Made by a program: the position numbers and the translations under genes. A stretch of 64,000 nt of DNA, taken from NCBI RefSeq assembly GCF_003312915.1, contig NZ_CP030261.1:372001-436000 (forward strand). Reading direction: 5' to 3'. Below, in pieces: positions 38,929 to 47,597 of this stretch. How positions within the stretch are numbered: the first letter of the stretch is position 1; every line of letters begins with the position of its first letter. This DNA comes from Flavobacterium fluviale. GTDB lineage: Bacteria; Bacteroidota; Bacteroidia; Flavobacteriales; Flavobacteriaceae. A model generated the notes under the pieces. The model had not been told where the DNA came from. It saw nothing but the letters and a program-made list of their open reading frames with translations, and ran no database searches.

Positions 38929-39558
38929 ATGAAATCATTATCTATTACAATTTTCTTGCTACTCTTTGTTTCTTGTCAGCAAAAAGAAACCAAAAGCCTG
39001 GCACTTTCCAACCAAAATCTGCCCACAGATTTTCCCGAAAGATTGTCGCAAGCTGCAATTTCTATAATAGATCCTTCAGTAGATTATGATCCGTCTTATT
39101 TTAAAATTGAATATCCAAATGGTGATGTCCCAAAAGGCAAAGGAGTCTGTACCGATGTAATAATTCGTTCTTACCGAATATTAGGTATCGATTTGCAAAA
39201 GGAAGTTCATGAAGATATGGTGGCTAATTTTTCTCTTTATCCAAATCTTAAAAAATGGGGAATGTCAAAAACTGACACCAATATTGATCATAGAAGAGTT
39301 CCAAATCTAGAAGTTTTTTTTGAACGAAAAGGCACAAAATTGCCAGTTACGCAAAATGCAAAAGATTACAAAACTGGTGACCTTGTTACTTGGATGATAA
39401 ACGATAAATTGCCGCACATTGGAATTGTAACCAGCAAAAAATCCTCAGATGGAAAACGAAATCTTATCGTACATAATGTTGGAGGCGGACAAGTTTTGGA
39501 AGACTGCCTGTTTGATTATACAATTGTGGGACATTTTAAATATGATAATTTGAATTAG
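38929..39558 (+). CDS. DUF1287 family lipoprotein, predicted NlpC/P60-like cysteine hydrolase
   Basis: 209 residues. The lipobox is LFVSC with Cys16, so it is probably anchored in the cell envelope. The DUF1287 core shows Cys74 in GKGVCTDVIIRSYR, His121 in DHRRVPNLEVFF and His163 in DKLPHIGIVTSK, an arrangement resembling the Cys-His sites of NlpC/P60 peptidases. A role in peptidoglycan or peptide cleavage is an inference from this similarity. It stands alone and is followed by a palindromic repeat. Confidence 0.8.
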   Translation: MKSLSITIFLLLFVSCQQKETKSLALSNQNLPTDFPERLSQAAISIIDPSVDYDPSYFKIEYPNGDVPKGKGVCTDVIIRSYRILGIDLQKEVHEDMVANFSLYPNLKKWGMSKTDTNIDHRRVPNLEVFFERKGTKLPVTQNAKDYKTGDLVTWMINDKLPHIGIVTSKKSSDGKRNLIVHNVGGGQVLEDCLFDYTIVGHFKYDNLN

Positions 39559-39567
39559 AAAATGTTT

Positions 39568-39643
39568 CAATTTGAAAATTAGATTTAAAAAAAAAAATGC
39601 CGACTGCATAAAGCGATCAGCATATTATCTAATTTTCAAATTG
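39568..39643. repeat. Long palindromic intergenic repeat
   Basis: Perfect 17-bp inverted repeat, 39568-39584 with 39627-39643 (core ttgaaaattaga), enclosing a second imperfect hairpin (gccgactgc / gcgatcagc, about 39599-39621). It fills the space between convergent genes (DUF1287 and mpl) and may act as a bidirectional terminator. Confidence 0.75.
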
Positions 39644-39652
39644 ACATATGAT

Positions 39653-41008
39653 CTAATTAACCAATCCTTTTACATCATCGAAGTTTAATCCTCCGTAATT
39701 TCCAGAACTCATTAATAAAAGTGCAGAATTATCGAGATTTAAATTGAATAAATAATCTTTAAATTCAGCTGGATTGGTATAAATAATTAAATCTTTTCTA
39801 TTGAAAGAAGTTGCAATTTGTTCATAGGTAACTTCCTCTAATTGTTTAATTTTCACTGCATCTGGAGAATAAAAAACTACTGCAACATCAGCGTATTCTA
39901 ATGCTCCTTCATATTCTTTTAAAAACTCTGCGTTTAAACTGCTGTATGTATGCAATTCTAAACAAGCTACTAAAGTTCTGTCTGGATATTGTTCTTTTAC
40001 CGCTTTAGTTGTTGCAGCTACTTTACTTGGCGAATGGGCAAAATCTTTATACGCTACTTTTCCTTTTCCTTCTGCAATTTTCTCTAAACGTTTAGACGCA
40101 CCTTTAAAACTTGCAATTGCTTCATAGAAATCTTCTTCGTCTACTCCCATATTTTGGCAGATCCATTTTGCTCCGGCCAAATTATTCAAATTGTGCGCTC
40201 CAAAAACTTCAATCGGCATATCGCCTTCTGGAGTTTTCAGTAAAGTTACACCATCACTCACAGAATATTCTGGAGTTGAATACGCAATTTTTCTAATCGG
40301 ATTTGTCGCTGCTTCAGAAACACGTTTTACTTCTGGATCATTTTCGTTATAAACCAAAATTCCTCCATTTGTAATTTTTTCAATAAAAATTTCAAACTGC
40401 TCTACATAGTTTTCGTACGTTGGAAAAACATTAATATGATCCCAGGCAATTCCAGAAATCAAAGCAATATTGGGTTGATACAAATGAAATTTCGGACGTC
40501 TGTCAATTGGAGAAGATAAATACTCATCTCCTTCTAAAACCATAAAATCATTTTCTTCTGTAAGATGTACCATAGTATCAAAACCTTCCAGCTGTGCTCC
40601 TACCATATAATCGACAGCGATATTATGATAATGCATTACATGAAGAATCATCGAAGTAATGGTTGTTTTTCCGTGCGAACCACCAATTACAACACGAGTT
40701 TTATTTTTAGATTGTTCATATAAAAATTCTGGATACGAATAGATTTTCAAACCTAATTCCTGCGCCTTTAATAATTCAGGATTATCCGCTTTTGCGTGCA
40801 TTCCTAAAATAATCGCATCAATATCCGAAGTAATTTTTTCTGGAAACCAGCCCATTTCTGCAGGAAGAATTCCTTTTTTCTCTAATCTTGATTTTGAAGG
40901 TTCAAAAATAGCATCATCACTTCCTGTAACCTGATATCCTTTATTATGTAATGCTAATGCAAGGTTGTGCATTGCGCTTCCGCCAATGGCGATGAAATGT
41001 GTTTTCAT
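39653..41008 (-). CDS. mpl: UDP-N-acetylmuramate:L-alanyl-gamma-D-glutamyl-meso-diaminopimelate ligase
   Basis: Mur-ligase family enzyme that joins recycled murein tripeptide to UDP-MurNAc, returning it to peptidoglycan synthesis. It begins with the MurC-like Rossmann motif HFIAIGGSAMHNLALAL, and the ATP loop is GGSHGKTT (109-116). LEGDEYLSSPIDRRPKFHLY and FGAHNLNNLAGAKWICQ are typical Mpl segments. I chose ATG at 41008 (MKTHFIAIGG, 451 residues); an ATG at 41065 would add 19 non-homologous residues. A TAnnTTTG box lies at 41095-41102. Confidence 0.93.
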   Translation of the reverse strand: MKTHFIAIGGSAMHNLALALHNKGYQVTGSDDAIFEPSKSRLEKKGILPAEMGWFPEKITSDIDAIILGMHAKADNPELLKAQELGLKIYSYPEFLYEQSKNKTRVVIGGSHGKTTITSMILHVMHYHNIAVDYMVGAQLEGFDTMVHLTEENDFMVLEGDEYLSSPIDRRPKFHLYQPNIALISGIAWDHINVFPTYENYVEQFEIFIEKITNGGILVYNENDPEVKRVSEAATNPIRKIAYSTPEYSVSDGVTLLKTPEGDMPIEVFGAHNLNNLAGAKWICQNMGVDEEDFYEAIASFKGASKRLEKIAEGKGKVAYKDFAHSPSKVAATTKAVKEQYPDRTLVACLELHTYSSLNAEFLKEYEGALEYADVAVVFYSPDAVKIKQLEEVTYEQIATSFNRKDLIIYTNPAEFKDYLFNLNLDNSALLLMSSGNYGGLNFDDVKGLVN

Positions 41009-41015
41009 TGAATAC

Positions 41016-41079
41016 GTTGAATCGTTTATATGTTGAACCATTAATTCGATTAAACGAATACACAATTCAACGATTAAAC
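41016..41079. repeat. Degenerate palindromic repeat upstream of mpl
   Basis: gttgaatcgttta (41016-41028) faces taaacga and attcaac (to 41071) as an interrupted inverted repeat, and cgattaaac occurs twice (about 41047 and 41071). It lies in the leader of mpl. Confidence 0.45.
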
Positions 41080-41231
41080 CAGTTAATTATTTTTCAAAAA
41101 TAAGGAAATATAGTATGCTCTATTTGGTTTTAAAAATAAATTATTAATTTGTGCGAAAATTATTTCATAAATAATTCCAATCTTTACCAACCTTTCCTAA
41201 AAAATAATCATCTATAGATTAAAACTTTACT

Positions 41232-44200
41232 ATGAAAAATATAATCTTTCTACTTTTTTTGATCTCTTCAGTAATTTTTGGACAAGAGAATAATAAAAAA
41301 TGGACTCAAGTCATTTCATTGGAAAATGAAGGAAAAGTAAAATCTGCAAGTGAGATCGTTGCAAAGATTTATAAAAAAGCAATAAATCAAAAAGATGAAG
41401 TTGAGATGATACGATGCTTTTTCTATCAATCTAAATATCTACAGGTATTTGATAAAAATGCGCAGACCAAAATTTTAAACAATCTCAAAACAGATATTAA
41501 CCGGGTTTCTATCCCGTCGAAGGCGATTTTGAATTTGGTTTATGCGAGATGTTTGAATGATTATTATCAAGAAAATAGCTATACAATTCAAAAAAGAACG
41601 AATACAGCTTATCTAGACAATGATTTTTTGACTTGGACTGAAATAAATTTTATTAATGAAGTAAATGAAGCGTCAAAAAAATCGTTGGAAAATGAAATTG
41701 TTTTAAAAAGCACATCGTTAACAAAATATAAAGCCATTTTTGATTTTTCAGAAGAAAACAAACAGCAAGATGAAACTGTATTTGATTATGTTTTAAACGA
41801 AAATATAAACATCTATACTCAAAAAATTAAAACTTGGGAAATTATAAAAAATGATTTCATCCCTTACAAAAAAGACCTTTTAGGAAAATCAAATGATTTC
41901 ATTAAATTGAATTTTGATTTTGTCAAAAATCAAAACCTTAGGTTAGCACTTAGGCTATATCAAAAAAAAGAATCAGACAATCCAACTTTAGAAAACAGCT
42001 TTGACCGCTTAAGATTTTGTAAAATTTATTTAATTAATTTAGATGAGCACTATACTAATGCATTAATAAATCTTCAAAAAAGCACAAGTAATGCACTGTT
42101 AATTCAGAAAATTCAATTAGAAAAAGCCATTAGTTTACATCAGCAAGCCTCAAAAGAAAAACATCCAGATTATAACATTCAAGCTATTGCAATATTGGAT
42201 AGTATATTTAAAAATGACAATAGCTCTAATGCTTTTAAATTAGCGATTCGATTAAAAGAAAATATACTTTATAAATCTTTAAGCGTACAGATTCTACGAA
42301 ACAGCTACGTAAACGAAAACACAAGAGCCTATATTCAATATAAAAATGTTGATCGCTTAAGAATTTCATTTTATAAAATCAATCAAAAACAGCTTGCTGA
42401 ATTTAATAATTCTTATACCAAAAGAGACAGTATAACAACTTCAATTCTTAAAAAAAATTCGTTATTTACAAGTCAAACCTATTCACTTATAGACAAAAAA
42501 GATTATTTCGATCATACTACAGAAGTAGTTCTGCCTAAATTGGAAACAGGTTCTTATTTGGTTGAATTTGAAAACAATTCAGATCAAGATAAAAAATTAG
42601 CAATTTATGGAAGCATAACAACCTCCAACATAACCGTTTTAGCCACTCAAAACAAATTAAAGCAAACCTTTCAAGTTTTGGATCGAAAAACAGGAAAACC
42701 AATTGAAAACGTAAATATAAAATCTCAAAACTATACCATTAAAACAGACAAAAATGGTTTGGCTTATTATATGGTAAGTAATGACATTAACGATAGCTAT
42801 AACATCGAATTTTCGACAATAAATGACACGCTTACTACCAGCAAAAGCTTTCAATATTATAATAATAAAACAAATACGAAGGATAAAATAAAAGGGAAAG
42901 TACAATTTTATTTAGATCGTGCTATTTACCGTCCTGGACAAATCGTTTATTACAAAGGAATTGCAATTAAGAAACAGAACGATATATCTAATGTTATTTC
43001 AAATACTTCTTTTAAAATTACTGTTCAAGATCCAAATTATAAAGATATTTGCGAATTTGCAGTCAAAACAAATGATTTCGGATCATTTTCTGGTAAATTT
43101 CTTCTTCCTAAATCCGCACTAACAGGTAATTTTATTATTAAAGCACAAGAGTCTGATGCAATAGAAAAAGACACACTTTACAAAAAAGAGCAAGGTCACC
43201 CATTTTGGGATTACGTTAACTTTGAAAGTTCTCAAGCTGGATTTAAAGTTGAAGAATATAAACGTCCTAAATTTGAAGTTACATTTGAGCCTAAAAAAGA
43301 AAGTTTTAAAATTAACAAATCTGTTAAGATAAAAGGAAACGCTAAAGCATTTGCAGGAAGCAATATCTCTGATTCAAAAGTAGTTTATACAGTTACTAGA
43401 TACACACGCAATTTTAGAGAATATTATACTCCAGAAGAAAGCGAAATTATAGCGTCTGGAGAAACTACAACTGATGCTTTGGGTAAATTCAGTATTGATT
43501 TTATCGCTTCGCCTTCTAAAAACAGTGATAAAAAACAATTACCTGTTTTTAACTATCAAATAAAGGTGTCTGTTACAGATATTAACGGAGAAACTCATGA
43601 TAAAGAAACAAATGTAAAAATTGGTTATCACAATTTGGTTTTAAACGCCACACTTCCTGCTGAAATCCAAACAAAAAACAAAAATGAGATTAAGATATTA
43701 AGCACAAATTTAAATGATGAATTTTTAGCAACAAAAGGCGACATCAAAATATATTTTGAAACGCCTCTTTCTAATAAGTTTAAAAAAAGAATTTGGGGAG
43801 TACCCGATGTAGAAACTATTCCAAAAGAAGAGTTTGACAAACTATTTCCTTACGAAAAAACCGCAACAGCAAAAGTCGAAAATACAACAGATAATTTAGT
43901 TTATTCTAAAAAAATTGACACCAAAAAAGACAAAAACTTAATCTTAGATTTTATCTCAAATTATAAATCGGGCAACTACAAAATTGTTTTTTCGGCAAAA
44001 GATGATTTTGACAATTTTATTGAATCGACAACCAATTTTAAAATAATACAAAGTAAAGATAAATTTGATCCAAGTAAATTATTTAAGACGGAGCAAATTA
44101 ATGCTGATCCTAAAAAAGATGGTTTTGTTTTTCTAAAGTTAACTTCTGTCATTCCAGAACTTTATATTATAACAACAGGAAATTATGAGAGTAAAATATT

Positions 44201-47200
44201 TTTTGAAGAAACTTTTCATCTTCAAAATCATGAAACATTTATAAAAATACCACTAAAAAATGAATTCAAAAACTCGATTAAGATTAGTTTCCAATCTGTT
44301 TTTGAAAATGAAAATTTCAACTCAGAGTTAAACATCAATTTAAAAACGCTAACGCAAAAATTAGAATGGGATATAGAAAGTTTCAGAAGTAAAATTCAGC
44401 CTGGAAGCAATGAAAATTGGTCATTCAAACTAAATGCAATTAATACAAAAAAAGAATCCGAAGTTTTAGCTGCAATGTATGATAGTTCATTAGATCAATT
44501 TGGCAAAGAAAACTGGGAAGCGTTAGGTTTTAACGATTTCTCTCACAACCTAGTTAATTACAAAACCATCTTAGGTTTTGACATATTATACAACAATATT
44601 CCCCTTTTAAATTCGAATTCGATTCTTACAAGACTGCGTAGCGAAAAAACTTTTCTAAATACTTTTGGATTCAACATTCTCAACAGAATTTATGAAAATC
44701 CTCACGCTGTTCTTACTGTAGATGAACCTGTCGGAAGCGGTCCTTCATCTGCTTTAATTGAAGAGAGCGCTCCGGTTTATAATTATTCGTCAAATGTTGT
44801 TCAAACTGTAAAAGGAATTAGTACAATTAGAAGTCCTTTGAATAAAATAATGATTCGCGGTAATAGTCAATCTGATAATGCAAATATCTTATATATTGCT
44901 GATGGAAAAATTATATCTGAAAACGATTTTAAAAATATTAATCCAAATGAGGTCCTTTCTGTTGAAACTTTACAATCAAATAAAGCAACAGCACTCTACG
45001 GAAGCAAAGCTGCAAACGGCGTAATACTCATTACAACTAAAAAAGCTCTTGAAGCCCTAACACAAGTAAAAGCGAGAAAAAATCTTTCTGAAACGGCTTT
45101 CTTTTTTCCGAATTTAAAAACCGATTCTAAGGGAAAAGTAAGCTTCAATTTCACATCTCCAGAAGCTTTAACGGCTTGGAAACTTCGTTTATTTGCGCAC
45201 AATAAAGATGCAGTTTCTGGTTATTTGGAAAAAAGTGTCATTACTCAAAAAGAATTAATGGTTTTACCGAATTTCCCGCGCTTCTTTAGAGAAAAAGACA
45301 CTATTGTAATAAGTGCAAAAATTTCAAATGTTACTGCTGAAGCAAAAACTGGAATCGCAAGTTTACAGTTTTTTGATGCGGTAACAATGCAGCCAATCGA
45401 TGCCAAAATGCTGAATGCGAAAAACATCAAAAACTTTACAATTCCAGCTTACGGAAATACAACAACAAACTGGACCATAACAATTCCTGAAGGTTTACAA
45501 GGTATTCAATATAAAATCGTCGCAAAAGCAGGTAATTTTTCTGATGGAGAAGAAAACATTCTTCCTGTTCTGACCAATAATATGCTCGTGACAGAAAGTA
45601 TTCCGATTTGGGTTCGTGAAAATTCAACTAAAGAATACACTTTCGAAAACTTAAAAAACAATAATTCAACGACTTTAAAGAATCATCAGCTTACGCTCGA
45701 ATATACTTCAAATTCAACTTGGATTGCCGTTCAATCTTTACCCTATTTAATGGAGTACGAACATGAATGTGCAGAACAAACTTTTGCAAGATATTATGCC
45801 AATGCTCTAGCCTCGGAAATCATTTCCAGTAATCCAAAGATTGCTGCGGTATTTGAAAATTGGAGAAAAAATGGAAAACCAAATTCAAAACTGGAAGAAA
45901 ACGAGGAATTAAAATCACTAATTCTGGCTGAAACGCCTTGGCTGAATGACGCTCAATCTGAAGATGAAAAGAAAAAAAACTTATCTCTCCTATTTGATTT
46001 GGAGAAAATAAGAACGTCGCAGGAAGCGGCTTTCGAAAAATTAAAACAAAAGCAAAAACCATCAGGAGGATTTTCTTGGTTTGACGGCGGTTCTGAAAGT
46101 GAATATATTACCAGACATATTTTGGCGGGTTTAGGACATTTAGAAAAATTAAGCAAAACGAATACAGCCAAAATCAGTGAAATTACTAAAACTGGAATTC
46201 CGTTTTTGGATGACAAATTCTTGGATTATCATAAAATGAGAACCAAGAACTTAAAAGCAGTCGATAAACTAATCTGGATCAATCCGTATTCTGATTTACA
46301 TTATCTGTATACTAGAAGTTTTTATTTGGAGAAATATCCTCTTTCTGACACATTAAAAAAAGTGACAAAATTATATCTTGAAACTGCCAAAAAAGACTGG
46401 CTGAATTATTCGATCTATGAAAAAGGTTTAGCCGCTTTAACTTTAAACCGATTTGGAGAAAAAGAAAGTGCAAAAAAAATTATAGAAAGCCTAAAAGAAA
46501 CTTCTTCAAATAATGAAGATTGGGGAATGTACTGGATTGCCAATAAAACAGGTTGGTACTGGTATCAGGCACCTATAGAAACTCAGGCTTTATTAATTGA
46601 GGCTTTCGCCGAAGTTATTCAAGATATAAAATCTGCTGATGCGATGAAAGTTTGGTTATTAAAAAACAAACAAACTAAAAACTGGCCCACCACAAAATCT
46701 ACAACTGAAGCAATTTATGCTTTATTAATGCAGGGAACCGACTGGCTTTCTGTAAAAGACAATACTGTGATAAAATTGGGAGATGAAAAAATCATGACCA
46801 AAAAATTATCCGAAAATGAAAAAGAAGCAGAAACAGGTTACATCAAATTAAACTGGAAAGCCGATGAAGTAAAAAAAGAAATGGCTTCGATCAAAATTCA
46901 GAACAAATCTAAAGTCCCTGCTTTTGGAGGTGTGTATTGGCAGTATTTTGAAGATTTAGACAAAATTAAAAACAACACAGGATCGGTCTTATCGGTTTCA
47001 AAGGAATTATATCTCAAGAGAAACACCGTGAAAGGGAATGAATTAGAAAAAATCACAACTAAAAATCATTTAAAAACTGGAGATTTAGTTACAGTTCGAT
47101 TAATTATTACAGCTAAAGAAGATACAGAATATATTCATTTGAAAGATATGAGAGCTTCTTGTTTTGAACCTGTAAATGTACTTTCTGAATATCAATACAA

Positions 47201-47405
47201 AGATCGACTCGGATTTTATATGAGCACAAAAGATGCGGCAACACATTTCTTCTTTGATCAAATAAACAAAGGAACTTATGTTTTAGAATATGACATTCGA
47301 GTAAATAACAGCGGAGAATTCTCAAACGGAATTACAACAATTCAAAGTATGTACGCTCCAGAATTTGCAAGTCACACAAAAGGAATTCGAGTAAAAGTGA
47401 ATTAG
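41232..47405 (+). CDS. Alpha-2-macroglobulin family protein with embedded TonB plug-like segment
   Basis: A 2057-residue exported protein, probably a periplasmic protease trap. Signal peptide MKNIIFLLFLISSVIFGQ. MG domains are marked by FYLDRAIYRPGQIVYYKG (about 560-577). The thioester is visible as Cys1513-Ala-Glu-Gln1516 in YEHECAEQTFARYYANAL, followed by the helical thioester domain (GGFSWFDGGSESEYITRHIL). Residues about 1190-1275 resemble a SusC plug: IRSPLNKIMIRG, NILYIADGKIISE and TALYGSKAANGVILITTKK. They sit just before NLSETAFFFPNLKTDSKGK (1285 onward), the family's post-bait segment, so the plug-like part occupies the bait position. Convergent with an S46 peptidase. The first 400 residues are helical and poorly conserved. 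Confidence 0.9.
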   Translation: MKNIIFLLFLISSVIFGQENNKKWTQVISLENEGKVKSASEIVAKIYKKAINQKDEVEMIRCFFYQSKYLQVFDKNAQTKILNNLKTDINRVSIPSKAILNLVYARCLNDYYQENSYTIQKRTNTAYLDNDFLTWTEINFINEVNEASKKSLENEIVLKSTSLTKYKAIFDFSEENKQQDETVFDYVLNENINIYTQKIKTWEIIKNDFIPYKKDLLGKSNDFIKLNFDFVKNQNLRLALRLYQKKESDNPTLENSFDRLRFCKIYLINLDEHYTNALINLQKSTSNALLIQKIQLEKAISLHQQASKEKHPDYNIQAIAILDSIFKNDNSSNAFKLAIRLKENILYKSLSVQILRNSYVNENTRAYIQYKNVDRLRISFYKINQKQLAEFNNSYTKRDSITTSILKKNSLFTSQTYSLIDKKDYFDHTTEVVLPKLETGSYLVEFENNSDQDKKLAIYGSITTSNITVLATQNKLKQTFQVLDRKTGKPIENVNIKSQNYTIKTDKNGLAYYMVSNDINDSYNIEFSTINDTLTTSKSFQYYNNKTNTKDKIKGKVQFYLDRAIYRPGQIVYYKGIAIKKQNDISNVISNTSFKITVQDPNYKDICEFAVKTNDFGSFSGKFLLPKSALTGNFIIKAQESDAIEKDTLYKKEQGHPFWDYVNFESSQAGFKVEEYKRPKFEVTFEPKKESFKINKSVKIKGNAKAFAGSNISDSKVVYTVTRYTRNFREYYTPEESEIIASGETTTDALGKFSIDFIASPSKNSDKKQLPVFNYQIKVSVTDINGETHDKETNVKIGYHNLVLNATLPAEIQTKNKNEIKILSTNLNDEFLATKGDIKIYFETPLSNKFKKRIWGVPDVETIPKEEFDKLFPYEKTATAKVENTTDNLVYSKKIDTKKDKNLILDFISNYKSGNYKIVFSAKDDFDNFIESTTNFKIIQSKDKFDPSKLFKTEQINADPKKDGFVFLKLTSVIPELYIITTGNYESKIFFEETFHLQNHETFIKIPLKNEFKNSIKISFQSVFENENFNSELNINLKTLTQKLEWDIESFRSKIQPGSNENWSFKLNAINTKKESEVLAAMYDSSLDQFGKENWEALGFNDFSHNLVNYKTILGFDILYNNIPLLNSNSILTRLRSEKTFLNTFGFNILNRIYENPHAVLTVDEPVGSGPSSALIEESAPVYNYSSNVVQTVKGISTIRSPLNKIMIRGNSQSDNANILYIADGKIISENDFKNINPNEVLSVETLQSNKATALYGSKAANGVILITTKKALEALTQVKARKNLSETAFFFPNLKTDSKGKVSFNFTSPEALTAWKLRLFAHNKDAVSGYLEKSVITQKELMVLPNFPRFFREKDTIVISAKISNVTAEAKTGIASLQFFDAVTMQPIDAKMLNAKNIKNFTIPAYGNTTTNWTITIPEGLQGIQYKIVAKAGNFSDGEENILPVLTNNMLVTESIPIWVRENSTKEYTFENLKNNNSTTLKNHQLTLEYTSNSTWIAVQSLPYLMEYEHECAEQTFARYYANALASEIISSNPKIAAVFENWRKNGKPNSKLEENEELKSLILAETPWLNDAQSEDEKKKNLSLLFDLEKIRTSQEAAFEKLKQKQKPSGGFSWFDGGSESEYITRHILAGLGHLEKLSKTNTAKISEITKTGIPFLDDKFLDYHKMRTKNLKAVDKLIWINPYSDLHYLYTRSFYLEKYPLSDTLKKVTKLYLETAKKDWLNYSIYEKGLAALTLNRFGEKESAKKIIESLKETSSNNEDWGMYWIANKTGWYWYQAPIETQALLIEAFAEVIQDIKSADAMKVWLLKNKQTKNWPTTKSTTEAIYALLMQGTDWLSVKDNTVIKLGDEKIMTKKLSENEKEAETGYIKLNWKADEVKKEMASIKIQNKSKVPAFGGVYWQYFEDLDKIKNNTGSVLSVSKELYLKRNTVKGNELEKITTKNHLKTGDLVTVRLIITAKEDTEYIHLKDMRASCFEPVNVLSEYQYKDRLGFYMSTKDAATHFFFDQINKGTYVLEYDIRVNNSGEFSNGITTIQSMYAPEFASHTKGIRVKVN

Positions 47406-47451
47406 AAATTCCAATTTTTAAATTCCAAGGAAAGTATATAATCTATATTTT

Positions 47452-47512
47452 TGTCAGTCTGAGCGAAGTCGAAGACCCGTTCCAATTGTCAAGCCTTAAG
47501 CTCAGGATGAAA
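47452..47512. repeat. REP-like dispersed element (TCTGAGCGAAGTCGAAGAC type)
   Basis: gtcagtctgagcgaagtcga (47453-47472) followed by gaagac, then a degenerate opposite arm ending in ctcaggatgaa (about 47491-47501). From memory, this word is a frequent intergenic repeat in Bacteroidota. It is more GC-rich than its surroundings. Confidence 0.65.
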
Positions 47513-47538
47513 TACTGTACAAAAGTTAAAAACAATAA

Positions 47539-47577
47539 AAAACCCGATAAGTTTTCAGAAGAAACTTATCGGGTTTT
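47539..47577. terminator. Bidirectional terminator between the macroglobulin and S46 peptidase genes
   Basis: Perfect 16-bp stem (47539-47554 with 47562-47577, core acccgataagttt), 7-nt loop, A-run on one side and T-run on the other. It lies between convergent stop codons. Confidence 0.95.
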
Positions 47578-47597
47578 ACTTTTAAATAAAAATCAGA

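Noticed and set aside
39568..39643. Possible CRISPR repeat or other array from the palindromes
   Set aside because: The palindromes are single units at separate loci without regular spacers, and no cas genes are present.
41009..41065. 19-residue N-terminal extension of Mpl
   Set aside because: Derived from the degenerate repeat in the leader. The start at 41008 begins exactly with the Rossmann motif of the family.
44996..45202. Short frames opposite the macroglobulin gene (also 42657-42905, 45245-45430, 45820-46216)
   Set aside because: Antisense shadows within a single conserved 6-kb coding frame, with no support from motifs or spacing.
47406..47597. Possible small RNA gene downstream of the macroglobulin gene
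   Set aside because: The region is explained by a REP-like element plus a terminator. No promoter box is seen before it on either strand.
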